Source: JAXDJH01 sp034663635 (GTDB taxonomy: Bacteria; Actinomycetota; CADDZG01; WHSQ01). Taken from it: a DNA stretch of 64,000 nt. The DNA lies in contig JAXDJH010000013.1 in assembly GCA_034663635.1 (NCBI GenBank), positions 124,001-188,000 of the forward strand. Reading direction: 5' to 3'. Positions 39,990-47,526 of the stretch are shown here, piece after piece (the stretch's first letter is position 1; each line of letters starts with the position of its first letter). Under the pieces are notes generated by a model that was not told where the DNA came from, searched no databases, and saw only the letters and a program-made list of their open reading frames with translations. Position numbers and translations under genes: made by a program.

Positions 39990-42676
39990 GCTGCATCCCT
40001 TCGACTCAATTGCGTCTCGATCACACGAAACAGCTGCTTGATGTCCAATGGTTTCGTGACGTAGTCGTCGGCACCGGCCGCCCTGAAACGCCGGTCCTGG
40101 CCCGGGCTCGCATCCGCCGTCACCATCACGACGGGTATGTCTTTGGTAACTCGGCCCGCCTTGAGCTCGCCAAGTATCTCCAAGCCGGAACGATCGGGAA
40201 GGTTCAGATCCAACAGGATCAGGTCGGGGATCTCGCTGGTTGCGAGTTCGATCCCGAGCTCTCCGTTGGTGGCCGTGATCAGTTCGAGTTCGGGTCTCGA
40301 GGCGAGTATGCGTTCCACCAAACGAAGGTTCGATGGATTGTCCTCGATATAGAGAAGCCTGCCTTTCTCCGAGAGGTCCATGCTCGCCTCTGCCGTAGCT
40401 TCTGCGACCACGACTGGGTCAACCTGTGTGGCTATGGGCAGCCTTATCGAGAAGGTTGAGCCGACTCCGACTTCGCTTTCCACAGAGATCGTTCCATCCA
40501 TCGCCTCCAGCAGCTTCTGAGTTACTGCTAGACCCAGCCCTGTTCCTTCGACCGTCGTCGTCTCTGCGCCGAGCCGTTCGAATGGCTTGAACAGGGCGCT
40601 GAGCTGTTCGCTGCGCAGCCCCCTCCCGGTGTCCTCGATCGACAGGAAGAGGACACTTTCGTCGCGGCGAGCTCTGATGGTGATCCGGCCACCCTCTACG
40701 TTGTACTTGGCTGCGTTCGAGAGAAGGTTGATAAGGATCTGCTTCAAGCGCTGGCGGTCGACCCGAACAGAGGCATCCAAGGAAGCCGTCTCGTCAACGA
40801 CGGTGATGTCTTTGGCTTCGACCAGGGAACGCACGAGACCGAGGGCCTCCTCCAGCACTTGAGTCAGCCCAACCGGCTCGAGAGATAGAGCAAGTTTGCC
40901 CGCCTCGATCCTGCTGAGGTCGAGAACCTCATTTATCAGATCAAGAAGATGCCGTCCCGCCGACGAGATGTGACCGACGCTCTCTCGCATGCTGGCATCG
41001 AGATGCTCCGATTCGAGTAGCTGAGAAAAGCCCATGATGGCGTTCATCGGAGTTCGAAGCTCGTGGCTCATCCGGGACAGGAATTCGCTCTTAGCCCGGT
41101 TCGCGCGCTCGGCCGTATCCCTCGCTTCCCGGATGGCAGCGTCGGCACGCTTGCGGTCGGCGATATCCGACATGAAGGCATGGAAGCGAGTCACTCCGTT
41201 CGTCTCAAGCGGGATGACCAAGAGCTCGAGCGGGACTGGTGAGCCGTCGCGGTGCAGGCCCTCTACCTCTATCCGGCGGCCCACGAAGGTGTCGTCGGCG
41301 CCCTTCAGATAGCGCTGGATTTCGCCACGCATCTCCTCGCGATGATCGGGTGGGACGACCGTCTCCCAAAGACTTCTCCCGATCGCCTCTTCGCGGCTCC
41401 AGCCGAACATCCTCTCCGCCGCAGGGTTCCAATCCTCGATCGTGCCCTCGGCATCGACCGAATTGAACCCATCGTTCGACGCTTGGATGATGGAGCGGGC
41501 CAGCTCTTGACTCTCTTTGAGCTGGATTGCGGTGAGCTTGGCCGTGGTGATGTCTCGTATGTAGCCAACGGCGATCCCGTCGTGAGAGGTGTAAACGGTC
41601 TCCATCCATCGGTAGCTCCCGTCCGCGTGCTTGAACCGGAATGCGAGCGTGCTGCTCTCCCCATCTTCCGCGGGGGTTTCTGCAAGCAACGCCGGAACAT
41701 CGTCTGGGTGGATGCGGTCCATGGCGAAGACGGTTTGGCTATCTGCCGCCGAATATCCGGTCATCGGCTCCCAACTCGGGCTCAGGTATGTGACGGTCAT
41801 GTCATCCACGCGTGCGCTGTAGATCGCGCCGGGCAGGACCGACAACCGTTCATCCATGAGGTTCTTCGTGTCCAGAAGAGCTCGCTCGCGTTCATTTAGG
41901 AGTTGGGCCGCGTTCTGCATCAGCTTGTCCAGCTCCCCGATCTCGTCCTTGGACTCGGGCAGGGGGGTAAGAACCTCCCCTGTGGCCAACAGCGACGCGT
42001 TCTGCTGCAGCTTCACGAGACGGTCAGTAACGTCGACGGTGAATCGTCTCCACGACCACACCCCTCCGACGAGCCCAAGCGTTACGAGAGCGATCAAAAG
42101 CTTTATCTCGATCGCCTCTGTTGCTTGAAGGTCGTTCGTTGCAGCTGTCAGCGACGACTCGTCGAGCGCGACGAGTTGATCCAGATGGCGCCGAGCTTCG
42201 TCGACGTCGGTCTGGGGGCCGCGGAGCCGATCAGTCAACTCCGTCTTGGTTTCGCTCGTCGGGCTCCATGACACGATCTCGTCCAGGGTGGCGAAGGATC
42301 TATCTGCCGCCGAACGAGCGGAAGCCAGGATCGCAGCGTGCTCCGCGCTCTCAGACTCCGCGATGTCCTCGAGGAGGTTTAGAGACTGAGCTTGAGATGC
42401 TCGATAAAGGTCGGCGTAGGTCGTGTCGCCCGAAAGGACGAACGAGCGGGCGTTGAAAACCGACTCGAGAAGAGCGGCCTTGGCAGCGGACACCTCGCCA
42501 CGGGTCTCGGCAGCATGGATAAGGCGGCCGGAGGCCTTGCTCTGAACGCTCTCGAGGACTCTGGACGCGAGAGCGAAGCCCCCGATGGTGAGCACGGGGA
42601 TGATCAGGATGAGAAGGCCCTTCCGCGCGATCGATCGACTGAACGATGGCCTGCCGGCAGGGGATTTAGGGGTCAT
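39986..42676 (-). CDS. Membrane hybrid sensor histidine kinase (CHASE3-like, HAMP, 2 PAS, HK, REC)
   Basis: An 896-residue kinase. A membrane helix (about 18-40), a helical extracytoplasmic domain of the CHASE3 type and a second helix (about 200-220) lead into HAMP. Two PAS domains follow at about 285-520, the first with YLSPSWEPMTGYSA and the second with DWNPAAERMFGWSREEA. HisKA has SHELRTPMNAIMGFS, the ATPase NLLSNAAKYN and EDTGRGL, and a C-terminal receiver LILLDLNLPDRSG. I choose ATG 42676 because the frame beyond it overlaps the divergent regulator gene; no clear ribosome site is seen. It heads the operon with the GAF kinase and HD-GYP regulator. Confidence 0.9.
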   Translation of the reverse strand: MTPKSPAGRPSFSRSIARKGLLILIIPVLTIGGFALASRVLESVQSKASGRLIHAAETRGEVSAAKAALLESVFNARSFVLSGDTTYADLYRASQAQSLNLLEDIAESESAEHAAILASARSAADRSFATLDEIVSWSPTSETKTELTDRLRGPQTDVDEARRHLDQLVALDESSLTAATNDLQATEAIEIKLLIALVTLGLVGGVWSWRRFTVDVTDRLVKLQQNASLLATGEVLTPLPESKDEIGELDKLMQNAAQLLNERERALLDTKNLMDERLSVLPGAIYSARVDDMTVTYLSPSWEPMTGYSAADSQTVFAMDRIHPDDVPALLAETPAEDGESSTLAFRFKHADGSYRWMETVYTSHDGIAVGYIRDITTAKLTAIQLKESQELARSIIQASNDGFNSVDAEGTIEDWNPAAERMFGWSREEAIGRSLWETVVPPDHREEMRGEIQRYLKGADDTFVGRRIEVEGLHRDGSPVPLELLVIPLETNGVTRFHAFMSDIADRKRADAAIREARDTAERANRAKSEFLSRMSHELRTPMNAIMGFSQLLESEHLDASMRESVGHISSAGRHLLDLINEVLDLSRIEAGKLALSLEPVGLTQVLEEALGLVRSLVEAKDITVVDETASLDASVRVDRQRLKQILINLLSNAAKYNVEGGRITIRARRDESVLFLSIEDTGRGLRSEQLSALFKPFERLGAETTTVEGTGLGLAVTQKLLEAMDGTISVESEVGVGSTFSIRLPIATQVDPVVVAEATAEASMDLSEKGRLLYIEDNPSNLRLVERILASRPELELITATNGELGIELATSEIPDLILLDLNLPDRSGLEILGELKAGRVTKDIPVVMVTADASPGQDRRFRAAGADDYVTKPLDIKQLFRVIETQLSRRDAA

Positions 42677-42713
42677 ATAAAGAGCATCGACACGGGCGAC
42701 CTGCCCGGCAAGG

Positions 42714-42726
42714 CTTGGAAGCCAAG
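42714..42726. promoter_or_regulatory. Inverted repeat in the kinase/MerR divergent gap
   Basis: CTTGG-AAG-CCAAG is a perfect 5-3-5 inverted repeat in the 73-base gap between the divergent starts at 42676 and 42750. A MerR-type regulator often binds such a site in its own promoter. It could be the operator of the CarH-like protein and control both directions. Confidence 0.35.
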
Positions 42727-42749
42727 TAAATCTGTGCAATCCTCGGATT

Positions 42750-43703
42750 ATGGGTCCTAAAACTGTGCAGACGCCGAAGAAGCCTGCCGCCGCCACGGCT
42801 TCTGAAGCGCTCCTCGGGGTCTCGATCGCGGCGGTCTCTATGTCCCTCGGACTTCCCCCCGACACGATCCGCTCGTGGGAACGTCGATTCGGTTTCCCCG
42901 CCCCTCAGCGGAGTTCCGGCGGACACAGGCGCTACTCCCCTGAAGACGTCACCCTGTTACGGGCTCTCCGAGACGAACTCACTACCGGGAAACCGGTTTC
43001 GCAGGCTATCGACACCGTGCGACGAAGGGTCGAAATCTCCTCCGAGCACGCGGGCCCGATCAGAGCGATCCTCCGGGCGGCGATGCGCCTCCGCTCCCGT
43101 TCCGTTTCGGATGTTCTGATCGATGCGACCTCAGAGATGGGCGCGGAAGCCGCGGTGCTATCCGTTGCGTTTCCGGCCCTGAGGGAGATCGGACGATGGT
43201 GGGACGTGGGATCCGCGATGGTTTCCAACGAGCACACCGCGACGGCGGGTGTCCGGGCCTGGTTGGCGGCCGAGCAACTCTCCACGGACGCTCCCGTTGA
43301 ACGGCGCCCGGTCGTTCTGGCCTGTGGACCGGACGAAATGCACAGCATCGGGCTCGAGGCATTCGAGCTGTTCCTTGTGAATCGCGGTTGGCCCTGCGTA
43401 ACCCTCGGCGCACTGACTCCTCGCGAGGAGATCGCTGCAGTGGTCCGGCAAGTAGATGCCGGTGGCGTTGTCATCACCTCTCACCAGGCGACCACCCGTC
43501 GCACCGCGATCGATGCCTTACGAGAAGTACGTTCGCTTCGACGTGCGCGCGTGTTCTATGCCGGACGTGCGTTCTCGTCTCCGGGCGCCAGGATGGGAGT
43601 GCCGGGCATCTATCTCGGCGAGGATCTGACAACCGCCGCCGACCTCGTCGATGTGACCATCGGGGGAAATGATCTAGACCCGGCCCGGAACGAAGCTAGT
43701 TGA
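42750..43703 (+). CDS. MerR-type regulator with cobalamin-binding domain (CarH/LitR-like)
   Basis: A 317-residue regulator. The N-terminal MerR helix-turn-helix reads LGLPPDTIRSWERRFGFPAPQRSSGGHRRYS in two pieces (recognition RSWERRFGFP, wing GGHRRYS). A helical cap domain contains W151, nine residues, then E161-H162, the Wx9EH motif of B12 photoreceptors. The Rossmann-like domain has E196-M-H198-S-I-G201, the ExHxxG motif whose His ligates cobalt. The residue after Trp, a His in Thermus CarH used in the light state, is Asp152 here. It probably binds adenosylcobalamin and represses DNA in the dark. It overlaps the convergent GAF gene by eight bases. Confidence 0.87.
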   Translation: MGPKTVQTPKKPAAATASEALLGVSIAAVSMSLGLPPDTIRSWERRFGFPAPQRSSGGHRRYSPEDVTLLRALRDELTTGKPVSQAIDTVRRRVEISSEHAGPIRAILRAAMRLRSRSVSDVLIDATSEMGAEAAVLSVAFPALREIGRWWDVGSAMVSNEHTATAGVRAWLAAEQLSTDAPVERRPVVLACGPDEMHSIGLEAFELFLVNRGWPCVTLGALTPREEIAAVVRQVDAGGVVITSHQATTRRTAIDALREVRSLRRARVFYAGRAFSSPGARMGVPGIYLGEDLTTAADLVDVTIGGNDLDPARNEAS

Positions 43704-44367
43704 GCCGCACGCCTTTGTCGGCAGCTTCCCGGAACAGCCGCAAGGCCGCCAGGCGAAGCTCGAGCTCGTCCACCACGACGCACGAGAGCTGTTTGAGAAC
43801 CTCGAGGTTCTGGTCTGAGATCTCGCGGGGGTGCGTGTCGATGATGTTGAGCGTTCCCAGGTTGAAGCCATCGCCTGTGGTCAATTGAGCGCCGGCGTAG
43901 AAGCGCAGCCCTAGTTCGCCACGCACCAGAGGGTTATCGAGCGTCCGGGGATCGACGCTCGCATCCGTCACGACCCAAGGTGATCCTTCGAGGATGGCCG
44001 AGGCGCACAAACCAGGGTCGCGGCCGATCTCGGTGGCTTCGATCCCGTGCGTCGCCTTGAACCAGATCCGGTCGGCATCGACGATCGTGATTGTCGCTAT
44101 CGGCACCTCGAAGATCTTCGAAGCCAGATCGGTGATGCGATCGAAGGCGCCGTCGGGCGGAGTATCGAGGATCTCGTACCGATTGACCGCTGCCAGTCGA
44201 AGCTCCTCATCGGCGGGCACCAGCCGGCTTGGCGCCGGGACCTCTGCCGGCGGCGCAACCGTGCTTTTCGTCACGACCAGCGGCGAGGAGCAGACCGGAC
44301 AACCTTCGTCGTCATTCGGCCCCAGATAAACGGTTCGCATGCAGATACCGCAGAAAGCTTCCTTCAT
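43696..44367 (-). CDS. Zinc ribbon-GAF protein
   Basis: A 223-residue protein. Residues 1-30 form a rubredoxin-like or zinc-ribbon motif (FCGICMRTV and GCPVCSSPL). After a Pro/Ala linker comes a GAF domain that is closely similar to that of the hybrid kinase at 38379 (shared RFYAGAxLxTxxGFNLGTL, VVDELELR). It has no output domain, so it may act as a sensor partner, perhaps binding a small ligand or another protein. It lies 48 bases downstream of the patatin gene. Confidence 0.85.
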   Translation of the reverse strand: MKEAFCGICMRTVYLGPNDDEGCPVCSSPLVVTKSTVAPPAEVPAPSRLVPADEELRLAAVNRYEILDTPPDGAFDRITDLASKIFEVPIATITIVDADRIWFKATHGIEATEIGRDPGLCASAILEGSPWVVTDASVDPRTLDNPLVRGELGLRFYAGAQLTTGDGFNLGTLNIIDTHPREISDQNLEVLKQLSCVVVDELELRLAALRLFREAADKGVRLN

Positions 44368-44415
44368 GTCACCTTCTCTTTGAGGATTATTTCCTAGCGA
44401 CCCACTGCGGCGTTG

Positions 44416-45354
44416 CTACGTTGCCGGAGCGATGACTTCCACTGTGCCGTCCGGGCTCTCGGCATCGATGATGTCCGTACGGCCCTCCAGGAACCTGCTG
44501 GTTTGGTCATAAGACAACTCGATCAGTCTGCCCGTGTGTTCCATAGAAGCGAACGGGACGAAGAAGTCCAGAGCGACTGCCGGAAGCATTACCAGTTTCA
44601 CCTTATCCGACAAGTACGCGAGCTCCAGCGAAAGTCTCTGGGCTCTGGCCAAGGTGAACGCATGAAGGAGGTAGTCCATGGGACGGTTCAAAGGCCGACG
44701 CTGACGCGTATGCGACGTTGAATTCATCACGTAGATGGTCGTTGCACCGAGGGCCGCAGCTGGCGCGATGGGCACGTTATTCGCTACACCTCCGTCCGTG
44801 TACACGCGTCCGTCGATCTCGACGGGAGGAAATATCCCGGGCATCGCGGTCGAAGCAAGGAGAGGCTGCAGCACTCGGCCCGAAGTGAAAAGCATCTCCG
44901 CTCCCGTTTCAAGATCTGTCGCCGTAACCACGAGAGGTATCTGGGCATCCTCGAATCGAGCATCCCCAAGCGTGCGTTCGACGATCTTGCGGATCCCTGA
45001 ATTGTCGAATACGCGGTTGCCTTTGACGAGCATCCTTGCCCACGACGCCTTGAACCGGCCTCCGGGAAACAGATCCGACTCCTTGAGGTTGCGCCAGTTG
45101 GACTCGAGTTTGTGAATTCCATTGGGAGACGGATCGAAGGCGACCCAGGTCGCGTTGAGCGCCCCAACCGATGTACCAACCGTGAGGTCGGGTCGTACCC
45201 CGTGATCGATCAGCGCTCGAACGGCGCCCACCTGGAGGGCTCCGAGAGGGCCTCCACCAGAAAAGACGAACGCGACTTTGTCGCGGCGTCGAGTGGCCAG
45301 CCGCCTGAGCCACTGCGCCCGCGAAGGTTGGGACCTAGTTGGGGGGGATCCCAT
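44416..45354 (-). CDS. Patatin-like phospholipase
   Basis: A 312-residue acyl hydrolase. The oxyanion motif is FSGGGPLGALQVG, the nucleophile elbow VGTSVGALNA (Ser) and the catalytic Asp lies in YTDGGVANNVP. The dyad is complete. There is no signal peptide, so the enzyme is cytoplasmic, perhaps membrane associated, and acts on lipids of the inner leaflet or storage lipids. The basic N-terminus is unusual. It is 50 bases downstream of the histone-like gene on the same strand. Confidence 0.9.
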   Translation of the reverse strand: MGSPPTRSQPSRAQWLRRLATRRRDKVAFVFSGGGPLGALQVGAVRALIDHGVRPDLTVGTSVGALNATWVAFDPSPNGIHKLESNWRNLKESDLFPGGRFKASWARMLVKGNRVFDNSGIRKIVERTLGDARFEDAQIPLVVTATDLETGAEMLFTSGRVLQPLLASTAMPGIFPPVEIDGRVYTDGGVANNVPIAPAAALGATTIYVMNSTSHTRQRRPLNRPMDYLLHAFTLARAQRLSLELAYLSDKVKLVMLPAVALDFFVPFASMEHTGRLIELSYDQTSRFLEGRTDIIDAESPDGTVEVIAPAT

Positions 45355-45404
45355 GCCCCAAGTATCGGTCTAATCGACCGCTTTAGTGAGACAAAGGACC
45401 TAGA

Positions 45405-45896
45405 TCAGCCCGCCGCCTTCTTCTTGGCAGCCGCGGCCTTCGACCGCGCCGTCTTCGTCGCGGCGGTCGACTTAGCTCGAGCAGTCTTCGCGCCGGCCGA
45501 AGCTCGCGACTTGGCGGTCTTGGCGGCCGCGGCCCCCTGCTTGCGTGCTTGGGCCGTCGAGCTCGCGGCAGCCTTCTTGCCGGCGTCGGTCGCCTTACGA
45601 ACCTGCTTGCGCGCGACCTTCACTTCTTTGGTCTTGCCGAGGCCTTTGGCGCTCTTCTGACCGGCCTTTACTGCGGTCTTCGCCAGCTTCACGCCCGCGC
45701 CGGCCGCTGCTTTCACGGCGGTCTGTGCAGCCTTCACTTGCTTCTTGGCGGCTTTCGCGTCGCGGGTCTTGGCGACGTCCTTGGCGGTCTTCGACGCGGT
45801 CTCCAGCGCCTTCTTACCGACCTTCCCCAAGCTCTGGGCTGCGTCGCCGATCTGCTTACGAGCCTTCTTCAGATCCCTCTTGGATTTCTTTGCCAT
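45405..45896 (-). CDS. Lys/Ala-rich histone H1-like protein
   Basis: A 163-residue, strongly basic protein composed largely of Lys, Ala, Thr and Ser in irregular short repeats (for example AAKTAKSRASAGAKTA and KAAAAKKKAAG). The composition resembles the H1-like tails of actinobacterial HupB and chlamydial/Bordetella H1 homologues. It should bind DNA nonspecifically and compact the nucleoid. GGAGG stands just before the ATG. The gene follows a ParA-type ATPase and a zinc ribbon protein. Low sequence complexity means homology cannot be judged beyond composition. Confidence 0.75.
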   Translation of the reverse strand: MAKKSKRDLKKARKQIGDAAQSLGKVGKKALETASKTAKDVAKTRDAKAAKKQVKAAQTAVKAAAGAGVKLAKTAVKAGQKSAKGLGKTKEVKVARKQVRKATDAGKKAAASSTAQARKQGAAAAKTAKSRASAGAKTARAKSTAATKTARSKAAAAKKKAAG

Positions 45897-45965
45897 TACG
45901 ACCTCCAGTCCCCTAAGTGCCCGCACCCTAACCGAGCACTTTGTCCTCAGCGGGTGGAACGATCG

Positions 45966-46208
45966 TCAGCGATCCAGATGCAAACGTACCCAGGTTCGGC
46001 GTCCGCAAGCGGGGCACCGCATCCAGGAGTGGTGATATTTGACGAGCGGCACGTGGACATGAACCGGGAACAAGAGCGCCGCGAGCTCGAGATAGGAGAC
46101 GCGCGTCTCCTCACGACACGTTGAGCACTCGACGGTCAGGGTTCGCGCCTTGCGATCCGACTTCGTATACAGAGCGTGCTTACTCGGAACATCATCGCGA
46201 ACGCTCAT
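45966..46208 (-). CDS. Small zinc-ribbon protein of unknown function
   Basis: An 80-residue protein with two Cys pairs, VECSTCREE and MRCPACGRR, about 40 residues apart, suited to bind one zinc. The stretch between them is hydrophobic with several His (VHVHVPLVKYHHSW). The ATG overlaps the parA stop as ATGA, so it is translated with ParA and may be a partner of it. I know no named family. Confidence 0.72.
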   Translation of the reverse strand: MSVRDDVPSKHALYTKSDRKARTLTVECSTCREETRVSYLELAALLFPVHVHVPLVKYHHSWMRCPACGRRTWVRLHLDR

Positions 46209-46966
46209 CCGGCCCCTCTCTCATCGATAACCGAGGCCAGCTGCCGGTAAGCCTCGGCCCCCGGGTGACCCGGCGCGTACGACATGATCGATACTCCGGC
46301 CTGACTCGCCTCGGCGAACCTGATCGATTTCCGCACGGCCGGTTCCAGTATCTCTACCCCGTATCGGCTACCGACATCCTCAAGGACCTCTCGCGCGTGA
46401 CGTGAGCGTCCGTCGTACATCGTCGGGATAACGCCGATGAGAGCAAGATTCGGGTTCGTGAAGTGTCTGATGTCTTGCAACGTTTCGAGAAGTTGTCCAA
46501 CGCCGCGATGGGAAAGCGCCTCGCATTGCAACGGTATGACGACCTGCTGGGCCGCGGTGAGTCCGTTGATAGTGAGTATCCCAAGCGAAGGTGGGCAATC
46601 GATGAGGACGTAGTCGTAATCCTCTACGACGTCGCGCAACGCCCGTTGCAGCGCGTACTCGCGTCCGGTCTTCGCGAGCAGCACCGCCTCCGCTCCGGCG
46701 AGATCGATATTTGCGGGCACGATGTCCACCTCGCGAGTGATGACGACCTTGTCGACCGGCAGGCGTCGAACGAGCACGTCGTTCACGGTCTCCGCAAGCG
46801 AATCCGGATCGACGCCGGCGGAATAGGTCAGGGCAGCCTGAGGATCTAGGTCAACCGCTAGAACTCGCTTGCCCAGTCCGTTGAGCCCCGCGGCGATGGA
46901 GAACGTTGTCGTTGTCTTCGCGACCCCGCCCTTCTGGTTCGCGAATGCGATTACGCGCGCGCTCAT
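46205..46966 (-). CDS. ParA/Soj-type partition ATPase
   Basis: A 253-residue deviant Walker ATPase. Walker A is NQKGGVAKTTTT with the signature Lys, the A' motif is AVDLDPQA and Walker B is VLIDCPPSLG. Length and motifs match chromosomal Soj/ParA. No parB or parS is visible, and neighbours are a DUF5319-like protein and a zinc ribbon, so it could position another cargo rather than the chromosome. It overlaps both neighbouring genes by four bases. Confidence 0.9.
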   Translation of the reverse strand: MSARVIAFANQKGGVAKTTTTFSIAAGLNGLGKRVLAVDLDPQAALTYSAGVDPDSLAETVNDVLVRRLPVDKVVITREVDIVPANIDLAGAEAVLLAKTGREYALQRALRDVVEDYDYVLIDCPPSLGILTINGLTAAQQVVIPLQCEALSHRGVGQLLETLQDIRHFTNPNLALIGVIPTMYDGRSRHAREVLEDVGSRYGVEILEPAVRKSIRFAEASQAGVSIMSYAPGHPGAEAYRQLASVIDERGAG

Positions 46967-47421
46967 TCCCCTGACGGGGGGGCAGGAACGTCCAGTTCGA
47001 CGGTCGCAAGCAGCCCCTTGACGCGCTCCGCCGGCCAGCCCTCATCGCGCAGCGCGAGGATCAAGCGGTTGGTTATATCGCCGATCTCTTCTGTCTCGAA
47101 CGATTCGTAACCATCCAGATAGCCGCGCGCGTAATCCCACGACACGTACTCATCGGGATCCGGATCGAAGGCCGGCTCGTGTACCGGGGATTCACCTTCA
47201 GCCAGCAGCTCCTTGAGGTTGCCGGCAAGAAGGTCCCAGGCCAGATAGTGGTCTTCGTCACAGTCCGGGCAATAGAAAACGACGCCCTTGATCGCCTTTG
47301 GTCCGAGGAGCTCCTTCAGCGACTGGACATCGACAAGGTCCTGGTGAAGAAGCTCGCGCTCCTCCTCATCCAGCGGCCCTTCCTCTTCGGGGCTCAGCTC
47401 CTCATCTGCCATTGGGTGCAT
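46963..47421 (-). CDS. DUF5319-like actinobacterial protein
   Basis: A 152-residue acidic cytoplasmic protein. The core holds VVFYCPDCDEDHYLAWDLL, then NLKELL, PVHEPAFDPDPDEYVSWDYARGY, which matches my memory of the actinobacterial DUF5319 family (for example Rv3412 of M. tuberculosis). The CPDC and nearby His could bind a metal. The start is either ATG 47421 or 47412; neither has a clear ribosome site, and a leaderless message is possible. The gene overlaps parA by four bases. The function is unknown. Confidence 0.72.
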   Translation of the reverse strand: MHPMADEELSPEEEGPLDEEERELLHQDLVDVQSLKELLGPKAIKGVVFYCPDCDEDHYLAWDLLAGNLKELLAEGESPVHEPAFDPDPDEYVSWDYARGYLDGYESFETEEIGDITNRLILALRDEGWPAERVKGLLATVELDVPAPPSGE

Positions 47422-47526
47422 CGTATTCGCACGAGACGCGTAGGGGGCGACTAGGCGCAATGGGCTACGCGAATTAGTCCTATTTATTCATTTGCTGTAT
47501 CGCCTCGATGCCTCATCTTTACAAAG

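Noticed and set aside
42677..42749. Cobalamin riboswitch ahead of the CarH-like gene
   Set aside because: The gap is only 73 bases and has no B12-box-like sequence.
42677..42865. N-terminal extension of the membrane hybrid kinase to 42865
   Set aside because: It would overlap the divergent MerR/B12 gene and cover its promoter; normal N-terminal features begin at 42676.
46205..46966. ParA as evidence for a plasmid or replication origin
   Set aside because: No ParB, parS, DnaA boxes or replication genes are near, and the neighbours are chromosomal housekeeping or signalling genes.
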